A DNA stretch of 64,000 nucleotides, taken from Collybiopsis luxurians FD-317 M1 (lineage: Eukaryota; Basidiomycota; Agaricomycetes; Agaricales; Omphalotaceae). The stretch spans positions 134,144-198,143 of the forward strand of contig KN834803.1 in assembly GCA_000827265.1 (NCBI GenBank), given 5' to 3'. The position numbers and the translations under genes were made by a program. Each line of letters begins with the position of its first letter. Position 1 is the first letter of the stretch. The notes below the pieces were generated by a model. It was given only the letters and a program-made list of their open reading frames with translations, searched no databases and was not told the origin of the DNA. This document shows, one piece after another, positions 43,340 to 56,206 of this stretch.

Positions 43340-45436
43340 CGAAGTGAAGTCAATTCTAGGGCACAGTAAATAACTTCGAGCCGCGGTAGAGACCTTCCCC
43401 GGTACAAAATGCTCCAGAGGTCCGATAGTTAGATATTTCACAAAGAACAGTCATACTAAATCCAAATATGCCACGTTAGTAATAAATCCCAATCTGATCA
43501 AGAGCATATACTTACCTTGAATGGAAGCTTTCCACAGGTTCGTGAAGCGTGCTAAGGAACTGCTTACTCGTCGCAAAGGGGTCAGAACAATTTGTGGAGT
43601 TTTCTTTCAGTAATTTGACGTAGTAAGTTCGTACCAAAGTTCGTACCAAAAATAAATTCAAAAAAGTTGTCCCATTATTTCAATTCACCACTTACAGGTC
43701 ACACAGCTTAAAAATCTCGCGCAGACGGCTCTTGAGGCATCGAGTACCGCACTGCACGCGGGTGCAAGAGTTGGCTGATGTTTGATATTGAGTAACCCTG
43801 CAGTAGCTCAGGGCAAACAAGGCCCTTCACCCAAATGATAGAATTCCCAGGGCAATGGTCACAGGTTGTACCTATCTATGTCAAATTTAAAATCTTGTCA
43901 ATACAGTCAGGGGTCACACCCCATGACGAGTCGAACAAAATAGGGCCTTGCTACGTTCACACCCGTTTTACGAAAAAATCAGCCGAGAAAGATTACATAC
44001 AGTATCTACTGGGCTGATTTTTTTTTGCACATTTGGTGTGATTGAAACACCATAGCTATTAAGCGGTTTCCCCTGCCTTTTGCGGTATGCAGAGTTCGGT
44101 GTTCGGTGTCAATGGGAGTCAACTTAATCTAAACTCCGTCCTGTGTGTGAGAATTGTTGAACATCAGAAAATTCAGAGAACGAAGGCATTCACAATGACC
44201 GTCATGTTGGCGCTGCCCAGTCATCATCCCCATAAAGGCAAAACGTTCATAAAGGAAACAGTGAAACAGATAGCAAGAGCGAAAGTGAGCTCTGACTCCG
44301 AAACTGCATCTGAAATTGGGCTCGGTAGGGGTAAATGAGAAAGGAAAATTGATTGGACCGTTCGAAACGGACCCGTGATTCTTCTGGAAGCTAATGCACT
44401 TCTTCACTTCCTTCCGTCGCATGAGCGCGTTCAAGCTCCGTGTGACAAATTGGTGACAAAAAACTTCTGCGTTCAATGAGCTCTCAATATGTCTTTCTCA
44501 TTGCGATCGAGGAGAACCAAAGAAAGAGTTGCGGAGACGACCGAACAATATGTAGATACGTATACCTTGAACTCCCTGCCAACTTGTCTCACTGATAGCT
44601 TCTTTTTAAGATGCCTACCCCAACAATAACCAAAATTGCCTGCTCGCGCACCTGTACGAAACCTTAAATACTGCAGAATCCAGATAAGATTATGGCATTG
44701 AAAGTTCTCGCCCCAGAAATCGATTCGATCGAGGATTGTGATTAAAGCCGATGCTTCACCGAACCTTGATACCTAAAATAGAAAAGAAGGGTCTTTTAGA
44801 AGGTGCTCCAAGAGAAAACTGGATCATGTTAAGATGCTCCACGGCCTCGTATCTGCTAGTACTTCCATGAAGAAGCCCGTGCCCTGAAAAAATTGATCAA
44901 ATCAGTTTAGCAATCTTACGATCAGCTGCAACAGAGCACGTCTATCACCTAATCCACATTTACACTTCCCTCGCTGGACTCATCGCCGGCGACTCTAAGG
45001 GCGAAATCTGGACACCTGCTAGACAACTGGTACAATATAGATTATGTATCGAATGGTCTCGTCTCAAACTTAAACCCTGGTTCAACTCCGAGTCCAAGCC
45101 CAGTCTAGCTGAGAAGGGGAATGAGAGCAAGTTCAATTTACTTCCCGGTGCAATGAGTTAGCGTATTAAGTGATTCTCTTCCAAAACTGTTGGGCTCCAG
45201 GGTGCCGTTAGGCTGCTAAACTGACTGTAACAGAGATTTCTCCGGGGAAGTGTACTACGAACAGCTTAGGGTAAAAGACGTGACGCCGGATCCGGGCACA
45301 TAGGCAAGGTTTTTAGGAGCGCTTGTTGTATTTTTCAAACGAACGAACATTTTCTTCATTCATCGGTGAATATATTGATTATTTACAGATGTTTAAGAGG
45401 GAAGTACTGTAAGAATTGCAATCCTGAGCCTTGGTA
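43340..45436. other. Intergenic, no gene supported
   Basis: The first 150 bases are the shared upstream region of the 109-aa family. Beyond that, frames of 60-115 codons (for example 43835-44017, 44087-44338) lack motifs and have no plausible exon structure. Confidence 0.4.
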
Positions 45437-46853
45437 TCATACCATGCTTCCCGTTGCATTAAGGTTTTCTTGCTTGTCTTTAGGAATGACAACGGGTCTC
45501 GGTGTGTATGACACTGAAGTTGCGCCCAAGTCAGTAGTCAAGATATGGTGACCTCTTCTCTGGAAGTTAATTGTACTTTCCATTCGAGTGATGTGGTCGT
45601 GCTGAGTCAGTTGTAGACAAACCAGAACGATGATTGAAGTTGGATAGATACCCTAGAATTCACCGGTATCAACCCTCAGATTTGACTTTTGTTGAGGAAA
45701 GTTCTCACCGTCAATTGAGCCAAAATGCCTATGACTATATACACCCCGTTATTATAAGCGCCAAAAAGAATCATCATTAGAATCTTGTAAGAATCAGTGA
45801 AAATCAGCAAAGCGAAATCTATGGCGGACACCGAAAGACGTTCGTACCAGTGCGATAGAGTAGATAAAACCCGATTCCACAAAAACGAGGAAAATTCTGG
45901 AGTAACGACCCCCAAGTCCGCCGACGATCAAGTCTTCCCCGCCAGAAATGATCTTCATCGTTCGACTATGAATCCTGCAACTCAAATGAAGATGTATCGG
46001 TACCGAGAAAAATTCACACCCACCAAGCGCGATAACCAATCGCAACGATCGCGTATACATTGATCGTGGTAGTGAGTACACAGAATGCCATCACGGCTGC
46101 AGTTGTGCTGACATTGAAAAGTGATCCAGGCCCGGTCAAAGAAATATACATCGCTCGAACCATGAAAGCACCTGCAACTACAGCGTAGTGAGTTATATAG
46201 GCGCTTCTTTCCTTAGTAGTGGTTAAGATCATACCAGCTGCACCGAGCAGTAGACCGCAGGGAAAGTAAATAATTCGCCAATCGCGGTTCCATAAAACCC
46301 AAGTCCGCCATATCACAATCGAATCCCCAAGGAGGCACTGTCCCAGACAATCCTTTAGTTACAACCAAACAGCAGGAGCAAACAGTTCTCCGTTTCTTAC
46401 ATTGAGTGTTTCCGCTGCGATTGGAGTGCAGGCGAATATATTCAGTGTGGTTTCCACGCTTTCTGGATTTTTGCTTTGCGCCTGAGCAGCCTTTTGCTCG
46501 AAAAGCGCGACAAAGTTTAGCTTGAAGGAGAACGCCAGGTGGAGGATTGATAAAAGGTACATCAACACCGTTGCGGCTAACATGACAACGTTGCCCTTTC
46601 CGGGCCTTAATTTTCGTTGCCGGCTAACAAGGTTGTTCAGCATCAAAATTGTAGAAGAGAGGTATTCTGTACTCACAGAAGAAGATACAACGCCATACAA
46701 AACAAGAACGTATACAGGCCTGTTCCCGCGAAAATAGCCGCTTCACCTTTGTCTCAATACCAGACCAGATGAGATCGACCGCGTACCTCCAGAAAGTGCC
46801 TCACAAAAGAGAGAGATAAAGTATGATTTTGGTTGGGAGGGGCTGTCGGACAT
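45437..46853 (-). CDS. Orphan seven-helix membrane protein, paralogue B, 335 aa
   Basis: Exons 46853-46787, 46719-46677, 46623-46401, 46337-46235, 46177-46024, 45974-45848, 45783-45709 and 45652-45437. Borders match paralogue A exactly in phase, and four exons have the same length (67, 43, 103, 75 and 127 nt recur). Shared strings are WRTWVLWNR, INVYAIVAIGYRAW, IIYFPCGLLLGAAG, FVESGFIYSIAL, IVIGILAQLTGIYPT and LTQHDHITRMES. About seven membrane segments and a polar C-terminal tail are visible. The acceptor of intron 6 was placed at 45784 because the nearer AG would give a 30-nt intron and a stop. Function unknown; receptor or transporter roles are guesses. Confidence 0.84.
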
Positions 46854-48496
46854 GTTTGGGTGCGTTCAGATATGCTGGACAAAATCTAGAATGCCTTATG
46901 TATGAGACGTTCTGTCCCCTAGATCGTTAGGAACATCACCCCTTGTCAATCCTCATCGGGAAGTTTGAATTCGCTTGTATTCTATAGACAATTAAAAGTA
47001 ATTAAATGCAGATCGTCAGTGGTAAATGAAATCTTGTGCTCAGCTATTTAAAGGCTTGTCAAAACTCTTGGCTTCGATGTATGTGTAATTCCCATCGTTG
47101 AACGGAACTCAACTAAACATGCAGCCTTATTCCTGATCATGATAAACATAGGTGGAACTGAGCGCTCGTTGCTCAAGAAACTACCAAAGACAGTGACACC
47201 GACTGGAAAAACCGAAACCAATCTAAAGAGATGGGAGCTGAACACAGAGAGGCTATCCACAGAGTATCCTGAACGTTGAATAGTCGGGCCAGCAAAGCAT
47301 CCCGATCTGAACAAGGAGTGCTCGTGTGAAGATAGTGGCCCATACTGCGGTCAATCGCGATAGACGAGAAGAACCGACGACGCTAACTAGACAATAGTTA
47401 GAAACAACTCACAAGACGAAAGATGCGTCCATTCAATGCTGTTCCACATTCCGTACCCTGCGCACTTCCACCCTGCAACTCGTCGGAGTTTCTTCCTGCT
47501 TGGACCCTATAGAAGGTCCACACCAAGCCCTTTAATCCCTCGCCTAGCCCTACAGAGTTACTCAACACCCATCGAGTATACCGAAGAACCACGCTCATCC
47601 GGTCAAAATCAAAGTCCACGAAGAGTTGGCCTTTCCCTTTCCCTAGAGATGCCTGTCCGATTAACCCCCAAAAAAAACTAATTCCGAACACCCCATCATC
47701 TGCACCCTTCTGCACCCCGCTGGCAGGAGACAGGCGCCTTGAGGTAACGAACCTGAAAAAAAAATGAATTAGATTTTGGATCAAGCAATTCATTTATCAA
47801 CGAGCTAAAAAAAAATAATAACGGGCGCAAGTCAACGTCAGCAGAACCACTGTCCGCTGTAAAAAAATCATCGGTAGGGAACGCGTCAGAAACATACTGC
47901 AGACGTCTCCGCAGATACATCTTTTCTTCTGTTATCCAGCATAGTTCCGTTAACGGATCTCTAAAAGAGATGAGAAGATAGCTTAAGGGAGGTATCAGTG
48001 TAAGCGTTCATCTTGAAAATCGATAAAAGAAAAAAAGATGCATTCAAACCAGAACTAAGACCATTTGAGGCTAGCCACCTGCCCTAGAGTTCTATACAAA
48101 AACAGCCTGCCTCTTGCACGCGCATTGAAATCCTTCGCACTAGTATTCGACGTTTCTCATTGAGCAACCTTGGCGAACTGAATACAACGGATCACTCTCG
48201 CCCAGCTAGATCTACCAACTCGAGAACCCAACGAGCTTCCCATCCCAACTGCACCAAATCATCTCATCGGCTTCGGCTCCTTCCCTCTCCCGCTGCTGTT
48301 AACAGTCCCCGCTTACCTCTACGGGCGCACAGCCGCTGTCTATCGGTGGCAAGACCGATAATGGCGAGATTGTCCGTCCTGAAACCCAAACACCCTCAAT
48401 TTTCTGTTTCGGCGCTGTGCGTTTACTCTTGGGTTTGTTTTCAGCGTCGGCGAAAGTATCGACGACCAGCCTAGTCTCCATGCAGAGTTTGCTCCA
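46854..48496. other. Intergenic; one possible minus-strand coding piece at 47398-47793
   Basis: On the minus strand 47793-47398 encodes 131 codons that include KGKGQLFVDFDFDRMSVV and VGLGEGLKGLVWTFYRVQAG, which look protein-like, and an in-frame piece upstream (47920-47696) could join by splicing. No family is recognised and no start is convincing. The remaining sequence has nothing of note. Confidence 0.3.
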
Positions 48497-48974
48497 TTAA
48501 GTTCGTGAAGTTGGGTCGGGGAATTCATGGGTTTGTGTTGGCGCTGAAACAAAGGGGAAGGCAAACTTTAGTAAATAGAAATCCTCAATTACGTAATTCG
48601 GATGCCATACCACGACCTTCAGCGTCTGCAGCGGCGAGTGTACGGGACAGCAGTTGGTCAGCGACGCGAATTCTTTTCTGCTGTTGAGTATGCTCTTCGA
48701 CAGAAACGGAGGAAGGAGTACGCTGAGGCGGGTATGGTGGCTGCTGTATTGGCGAAGAACCGCTACTCGAAGAGGAAGAAGCGTCGTCGTCATCCTCTGA
48801 ACTGCTTGACTTGTCTGAATTGTCAAGTCCACTACCTTCTTCGTCATCGTCATCGCCAAAACTTCTGTCCCGGGGTGAGTGATTTTAACGAGCAGGCAGT
48901 CTGAGCGTCCGAGCAAGTACGAGCTACTACCGGCGTGTCCGAGAAATGTCTTCGTTTGGGAATGATATCTTCAT
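48497..48974 (-). CDS. Acidic, serine-rich protein of unknown function, 120 aa or a truncated longer gene
   Basis: Exons 48974-48931, 48864-48593 and 48543-48497 join as MKISFPNEDISRTRRSFGDD, then acidic and Ser-rich tracts (DDDDEEGSG, SSSSEDDDDASSSSSSGSS), a Pro/Gln stretch, and RIRVADQLLSRTLAAADAEG before PPTQTHEFPDPTSRT and a TAA. The composition suggests a nuclear, disordered protein. After the TAA the same frame stays open to 48299 and contains METRLVVDTFADAENKPKSK, so the stop may be a mutation that cut off a basic C-terminal part. The first intron was chosen because it alone carries the acidic frame back to an ATG. Confidence 0.6.
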
Positions 48975-51109
48975 ATGAGATAAAGTCTCCGATAATTGGG
49001 AAAGATGTGGCGACGTGGATGTTCATAACGGACATGGTGATGGTTCGAGTTAAAGCGAGATGTCGAAGTTTCGGACTTCCGACTTGGAGATTGTTAGTGA
49101 CCCGCTCACGTGCAAAGTCACGCGCGCGGCGTCCGGGCGATGGCTGGTGACGGGCGAATAATGTCAACTACGACGATACTTTATCCCATGAAGCACCTGA
49201 GTAGCCGAACATCCAGATTGTAACTCGGCAGCTTTTTCTCACTGCAAGAGTCCGGGGCCTGAAAATTGAACTCACCCACACCCACCCAACTTTTCAATTG
49301 CTACTCACCTTTGTTCTCGAATATCCTGTTTTTCCATCAAAAGTGATCGATACTAGTACAAATATCCCTCAGAATATCGGCGGTAGTAATCTTGAATCAC
49401 CCCATTTCTTGGTATTGGCGAAAAATCCCTCATCTTGATTGACACAACCCTTCCAATTATCGTCTAGGTTAAGCCCAGACCGCTCTGGTATGCATACTTT
49501 CCGAAGCAGCATTCAAAGTATATCTGACAAGGCCCAGAAGCGTGAAAGTCCAGGTTATTCACGTTGTAGTCCAGATCAGTAGCTGCCTGGAAAATTCTTC
49601 AATCTTGAGCATCGGTTTAGCTAGGTTCGGCTTGGGGCATCCCCAGATTTTCCGGCACCCTTGGACGATCTCTCTGTACCCCAGACAGAATGGCTGTTTC
49701 AAATCGACTGAAATGTACCGTGGTGACCGGTTTAATGTACAATCTGACGAAGGATATGACCCTACAACATGTTTCGCATTACTTCATCTTATCTCTGCCC
49801 CATTTACCTTATTGAGTTTTCTTCGTATCATTGGAGAGTATCGGAATGATTCGCTATTAATCATACTACCGCTTGAAGTATTACATAGAAATCTAAATAA
49901 ATATCCCGAGTAAGGACTAACGAGCAAGCACTGCACACAACTGCACCGTCTTCCCCCCAGAAAATACAGGACCCAGTTGAGCCTTTTTAATGTTTGGAGG
50001 CTCATTCGCAGATTTAGAAAAACTCGAAATCCAGGCACACTAGCACGTATGTCACTGTTACTGTTATACACTAACAGCGCTCAAAGCGGCACTATATGTG
50101 CTACCAACGGAAGAAGGAGAAGTGGCGCTGTCTAGTTGCTTCCAGTAGGAACAACGTAGCTCTGAGGACCTGGTTAAGTTACACGTCGAAGGATTTACCC
50201 TTGTCGACCATTGAAGGCTGTGACTCTGACGTGACCGACGTTTTTATCTCCACACGGTTGTACGCCCTTCCAATCATTTTCCAACTTACAATTTTGTGAC
50301 GTGGTCGGTCCTGGGCGATGGGCCTCAATGATCGTTTCGCGTTCCTTGAGTCGCTGATTTCCTGGTCCCAGGCCTCTGGGAGTTCATGATTGTGCATTCG
50401 ATTGGTTTTCTTTACTTTCTTCTAGTCGCACTGTTCTAGAAACGGTTCGGGATTCATGAGTTGTATAATGTGACATTATAACTGGAAACGCGTTTGGATT
50501 ACATCTCCTCTGAGCTCTTAAGCCCACTTTTTCTATTGAAATGGCATACAGCCTTTCAAAACCAATTCATATAGCTGTTGGCTTATACTGCCTTGCCTTC
50601 GGTTACCTCCAAAACATTTTGTGCCGAGTTTAGAGCTCTTTAATCCCTCCACAAATCTGAGGAGATTGCACTCAGGGTGTCAAGCTTGTTTGCCCTACAA
50701 TGGGTAATAAAATTGAATATTCGTTGTGAGTACTTGTTTCCTCGTTCCTCTCTCCTCCACATCCTCAAGGCCGATCCATATTAAATCATAAAGGCTCAGC
50801 ACGGGTGAATAGGGCGGCCGTCTCACTTATAGCCCGTCAGCTGGTGGGCCTGCGAATCCTAAAGTTGGTAAAGACGCCCCCGGTGGGGCAAGGAAAAGGT
50901 TCGCTCTAAGCCACTTACTCTCACTATATTGCAGCCGAGCGTAAACAAAAAAAATTCAAGCACAGCCTCTAGTAGGCACCTGCCTATGTCCCCGATCAAT
51001 CCGCTGTCTTTATTTCTTGCTTAAATCCGCCAGGACATTGCACTCTGCAGCCTGCAGCATTCCGACTACATTTACAATTGACCAGTCTGTTACTGCCCAG
51101 TGCTGCCCG
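48975..51109. other. Intergenic, no gene supported
   Basis: The plus-strand frame at 49542-49913 begins with GTG and lacks motifs. A short inverted AT-rich area aside, nothing is seen up to the start of a diverged repeat. Confidence 0.4.
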
Positions 51110-52300
51110 GAAAAATGTCGTAGAACAGCAGAATGGCAAATAAGTCTAGGGAAGTAGAGCGGACTTGGAATAACCAGGTGTTGATCTACGCACAATGACA
51201 TCCTGATTGGAAGTCGGAACTGATCCAGATATAGCACTATTACCTATTAGCCTTCCCACGTCTACGGATGAAAATCTTTGACTTATGACATTCCGTGATT
51301 GAAAAAGGAGAAGCAACGAATGGTGGAATTTGCGAAATTGGGCCATGAGCAATTCCATAGCTGTGTGGCGCCAACATGACAGTCATCGTGAACAAACACC
51401 CTCGTTTTCTAGGTACGTCGGACTTATAAAATTGTAGTCTATCAATAACTGAACGGAACTGTCAAAGAAATCTAGAACATTATTGAAAGTTATGATTAAT
51501 CGCAAACCGAAGTAATTGAGTATTGTGACGGATATACGAATAGAAGCTGGCGGAGGACATGGTGCATTTTCTGATGTTCGCCAGCTCGGGCACAAAGGAC
51601 AGAGCATCACCCAGATTGGAAGTTCAAGTTGGAGCTGGTCCAGATATGGTGCTTCGAGTATCACCTATTGGGCTTCCCACAATTAAAAAAGGAAAACCAA
51701 CAAACGGCGGAATTTCCGAGATTCGGCCAGGTCCAATTCCATAGTTGTGTGGCGCCAACATGACGATCATTACGAACACTCTTGTTCTCTAGGTACAACA
51801 TTTCCGTTGCGAACGCACTTTAAACTTACAAAATGCCGTCTAAGTATAAGCAAATAATGGGAACGGTGACAGAAATTAGACCATTAAAATTCAAAGATTG
51901 CAAACTGAAGTAATTGAATACTCTGAAGGATGTAGAGGTTGACAGAGGGCAGGGTGCATTTTTCTCACATTGGGAAATTGCTGCACACAAGAAAGAGTTT
52001 GGAGTTGAGTTTTTAAGCCCCGAGGGATGAGAAAGGACGAAAAATATGTATAGGCAGGGAACCCGCAGCCATATCTAACACAGGCAATATATATACTAAA
52101 TATGGAAGAACAATTAGCGACATCCCAACAGCGGTGTAGCGGCTGTGAGGGATCGGATTGATAATAAAATGACTCCAACATTTGGGTCAAATGTAAAATT
52201 GACCATGGTTGAACTCGATTTTTGGTATAATGTTATTATGTGAAGTTAAATTACATAGAAGAAAATTCCCCATATCATTCTGACAACATTGTGACGAGTA
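51110..52300 (+). repeat. Diverged, doubled copies of part of spacer V
   Basis: Two tandem subunits (about 51130-51560 and 51560-51960) each carry GGAAGT, GGTCCAGATAT or GATCCAGATAT, TTGAAAAAGGA or TTAAAAAAGGA, and TGTGGCGCCAACATGAC, in the order of spacer V at 20400-20960 and 57225-57600. They are clearly older than the three module copies. Only the part around the start-like ATG of the decayed minus-strand gene is kept. Confidence 0.55.
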
Positions 52301-52535
52301 AGTAGTTCTTTGGTATGCTTTATGAACCTTGGGAATTGAAAGCCATTCAAAATATCACTCAAGGAGTTCTCATGTTCTCGATGAGATTTGGAATTATTAC
52401 TGACATGGCATATTTGCATTTAGTACAGTTTGTTATTCGTTCAATATCAAGCTATAACCTCCGGTACCAGAGATGACAGGTCTCTACAATTGGTCAAAGT
52501 CACTTGACATGCCCTAGAATTGACTTCACTTTGCA

Positions 52536-52543
52536 TATAAAAG
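52536..52543 (+). promoter_or_regulatory. TATA box of 109-aa family copy 2
   Basis: TATAAAAG, 71 bases upstream of the ATG at 52607. Confidence 0.65.
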
Positions 52544-52606
52544 TAGTTTGTGCTCCCTCATATCCTCCACTCTGCAAGCCAACTTGAATCGCTAACTGCT
52601 CTCAAT

Positions 52607-53040
52607 ATGTCTGCTGGAAACGTATATTTCCTGTCTAAAATGAGGTTCAGCCTCTTTATCTAATGCTGTTTGCAGGTTTCGCGAATTATTGTCTCCAACC
52701 ATGGATCCTTTGATGCCAGTATTTGGGTAATTGTTGGGCCAGGTGCCGCCTTGGCTCTCAATCCCACGGTTGAGGCTGGTGACATCAACATTTCCCTTGA
52801 CCTCACCACTGTCAGAGGGCTCAACAACGGCGATCAGGTTAGTACCTCAATGTCTCATTATTATCAGGCTAAAAGATTGGTAAACAGTTCACTGTTCGTG
52901 CTGTATCTGGCCAAGGTGTCCAGGCAAACAATACCACCGTTCTCACTTACACTAGGAACTCCAATGATGCTGGTCGCTACAGTGTCGCTGGAACTGCAGT
53001 TGCGCCTGGAATTTCTTTCCAGGGCATTCACCCTATCTAG
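52607..53040 (+). CDS. 109-aa family protein, copy 2
   Basis: Exons 52607-52621, 52676-52837 and 52888-53040. The product MSAGN, VSRIIVSNHGSFDASIWVI, GPGAALALNPTVEAGD, LDLTTVRGLNNGDQ, FTVRAVSGQGVQANN, VLTYTRNSNDAGRY and PGISFQGIHPI is nearly identical to copy 4 and close to copy 1. No signal peptide or motif of known function is present. The conserved promoter and open frame suggest that it is expressed. Confidence 0.82.
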
Positions 53041-56017
53041 TTACATGATCATTGCGGAAGGAGTTTTACCTGGATTTTGAAATTGATTGTGTTTGATTTC
53101 AACTTTGGCCGCACTGTTGTGTTTACCTTGTAAATTGAATTTGCAATGGATTGTGGTCTATCAATTGCAGTTGTGAGTAAGTTGTGAGGTGCAATATTAT
53201 GCAGATAGGAGAGTTTAGTATCTCCTTCTAATTACGACTACCTTTGGCTATTTTAACTTTCTTTTTTTCTTACAGATCATTGCATTCACAGTGTTTTCCT
53301 TCTTTGGGTCAGTATTCACATCTTCCATTGGTTTGAGAAAGAGATCAGAAGGTACACCCGCCACATGAACTGTTAAAAATCATGAGGTGAGAGTATTTTG
53401 CTATATTGCTGGCCATCAAAGACTCCATGGTCCATGGAACCTTTGAATTTCATTGCCCAAAGTGCCCCAGACTTGTCACTTGCAATCTGGAGGTTTCAAC
53501 ACTTCGCTTTCTAGCCTAGGCAGTTTCCACGAGTTGTGATGTGATGGCTCCAGCTCTGAGCTGGGCCCCGGTTTCCTGGCAGGTCAGGGCCCATTTCAAG
53601 ATTTTGAAAAGCCCTAAGCCGGGCCTTTTTTGGTGTTAAATAATGCTCAAAATGGTATTTGTGTTGAATATTAATCCGCTAATATCATTGTTAGCTTCTA
53701 AAATCCTGTTTTCATGGTAAATGATCATTCAATTTTATATATCAAGGATCAGGAATTTATTTCACAACCACAAAAACCCGGCATTACTTACATTGCATTC
53801 CATGCACTTGCAATTGCTTGTTCAGATTGTCCAGTTACATGTATATAGTGCTATATACTAACTATAAGATTGGCTTTGACAAGGATAGCGGCTTAGGGAA
53901 ATTTGAGACATATATTAAATTTAATATTATTTTCCCCATGAAATACATAATCTCTTATAAATGAAATCTATTTTCAGTATCCGTAACCAATTACAGTGCT
54001 AATTCTGGCCACAGAACTTTGGATTCACTGCAGTGCCACAAGGAAGACCTCCAAAGCTTCCAAAGACAATGATGACTTCATTACCCCATTTTTTGCCACC
54101 CAATGGCCCACTGTTTTCTGCGATTTGCTCAAGTTTTTGGGCCAATCTCAACTGTTTCATGAGATATCATTCTAGTATACTAATGAAATACTGTTGGAAA
54201 TAACACTATCAAGACTTACTTCCGAGATGTCTGACACTTATCAATTTCAATCCTAGCCCTCGAGCTCGTTGTTTCTTGCAACAAGTTCCACTGAGGTGCC
54301 CATTTAGCACTACGTATGTAAGATACACGAACATATTCTTGGTATGTCCGAGCTTCATCGTAACAACTCTTAATCTTTTGGCCACAGTAAATAGTGGGTG
54401 GGGGGTGTTGAATTATATGCTTAAGCCTCAGACGCTAATTCCTATACAAACATGGACACAAGTACGTTACCGCATAAACACATATAGCTACCCGAGTACT
54501 TTCCGACTTGCTCCGTTCACTTCCCACAGTATATATATATGTTGATACCCTTACCCTGCTGCCTCAGACGCTTCGACTATCTCGTTCAGGCTCTGAGTCT
54601 CTGCCGTTTATTACAGATCCCCTGAGCCAACTTGAATGACCGAATACTTATTCAACAGGGGGCGGGAAACAATGCGCGGGAGGCTGGGATTAAACGGCGG
54701 AAGGTAAAGTTCAATGGAAAACAAGGTGTAATCAAAGTATGAAACATCGTTAAATAATATCAAACTGGCTTTGAACTGGTCGCCAGGGGGAAACAATGTG
54801 CGGGAGGCGGAGATTAATGGGTGGAAGGTAAAGTTCAATGGAAAACAAGATATAATCAATGTATGAAACATCATCAAATAATATTGAACTGGCTTTGAAC
54901 TGGTGGCCAAAAAGTCGCCAACCTGTCTAAAAGTGGAATCGAAACTGTCACTGTGTCAGCAAATTGAGTCCTCTTTAGAGTCGGCTTTCTATTGGCTTTT
55001 TAAAGCTGGTTCAGATATCTAGTTCAGTAGTTTGTTGAATACATTCTAATCCTTCGGGAAATACAGTGTCATGGTCCCTATCTACTACTCATTTATTCTA
55101 TATAATCTACTATAATTGGCACTATGTACTGACATAATTATTTTTGGCACTTAAGTACATGAGGGGGTCACTGACATTCATGTATTAACATTTATTCATT
55201 GTGGTAGATAAATGCATCAGTATTTAGATTCTGGTGTGCAGTGAACCAGCTATGGCAAATATGTATTACCTAATTGTATCCTGTCTATGTTAAGTGTATG
55301 CTGTTGCCTTTGATTACTTCTCAAAAGGACTAGTCACTGCACATAATTACTGATTTCCAGATGACCATCCTATGAAAATGAATACTACAGAGACTGGTTG
55401 CTGGACAATTCCATAATGATGTCAATTGTACTATATAAGCCTAGTATATTGCCCTATGTAATTTATGTCATCAACATTATGTGACTAATATAAAATTGCC
55501 TGTAAAGGATCAGGCACGGAATTTACCACTACAAAAACTTGGCATTCCATTACAGCAAACTGAATCAGATTGCTTGCCTTGCCATTTGCTACCACTCTCA
55601 AGTAGTGCAGGGTGGTGAGGTGTATCTTCTCTGGGGTCAGGTAGGTAGACCTGAGCTTCCCTGACTACCTGGCGGTGCTCTATCTGAGCAGGAAAAACAT
55701 GAAGTTCAACAGCAGGTTTTCCATAATCAGAGTACCGCTCCACAGCAGCTGCAGGCCAGTAGAGATACTGGTGCAAGTTCAATCCCACTCCCTCGGATGC
55801 ACCTAAACTAGCAAATGCCAGATCATCCAGGTACCATGTCAGTCAAACTAAGGCAGAATTGGGCATTGTTCCAACATCACCCTCTAAGAGTACTTCTAGT
55901 GCCATGCACGGTTGGAAGGAGCTTCAGGTAAAACTTGGAGAAGAATTTATTATCAATTCCCAGCTTTACAATTTTATTATCATTCTAGTTTGCAAATTTC
56001 CTTTATGAGGAAAAGTC
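53041..56017. other. Intergenic: inverted-repeat arm, tandem duplication, CpG-poor sequence
   Basis: The first 600 bases are the right half of the inverted-duplication arm. A GC-rich string (GAGCTGGGCCCCGG near 53560) recurs near 61.5 kb. GGATCAGG..AATTTA..CACAACCACAAAAACC at 53747 and 55508 is a second diverged repeat. A tandem duplication lies at 54657-54908. The minus-strand frame 54910-54611 is produced by that duplication, and 55788-55510 has no motif. No gene is supported. Confidence 0.4.
54657..54908. repeat. Tandem duplication, two units of about 125 bases
   Basis: Both units contain GTAAAGTTCAATGGAAAACAA, then ATGAAACATC, then ACTGGCTTTGAACTGGT. They differ at scattered positions, several being C/T or G/A changes. 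The units are immediately adjacent. Confidence 0.75.
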
Positions 56018-56070
56018 TTGCAAAATAAAAGTTGCAAAAAATTTGAGATTGGTATTGGCACAGAAATAGT
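56018..56070 (+). repeat. Module block U fragment, last module
   Basis: TTGAGATTGGTATTGGCACA and the following ACACAGAAGGCTATATAGGA match the right end of block U and the 3' flank of the other inhibitor genes. The left part of the module is missing here; its partner end is at 41447. Confidence 0.65.
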
Positions 56071-56206
56071 ACACAGAAGGCTATATAGGAGCCAACTATA
56101 CAGCATACAACACGGATTCGAGAAATCACTATTATGGACCAGGGAATTTTCATTACATAGCCAAATTGATGGCATAAGCAGTGAAAACACAACCATAAGG
56201 GATTTA

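Larger units (their letters stand above)
52420..53640 (+). repeat. Left arm of a 1.2-kb inverted duplication
   Basis: This block, with the 109-aa gene copy 2 in it, is matched in opposite orientation by about 62755-64000. Outside the gene, GAGAGTTTAGTATCTCCTTCT, TTCACAGTGTTTTC and CTTGCAATCTGGA occur in both. Arms are nine kilobases apart. Differences are scattered, with gene exons best conserved. Confidence 0.75.

Noticed and set aside
45819..45847. A very short intron in seven-helix gene B
   Set aside because: It would be about 29 nt and lead to a stop; the next acceptor at 45784 matches paralogue A exactly.
47258..47314. 88-codon minus-strand frame at 47048-47314
   Set aside because: No motif, no splice context, composition like non-coding sequence.
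49542..49913. 123-codon plus-strand frame
   Set aside because: Starts with GTG, no motif, no promoter or exon structure.
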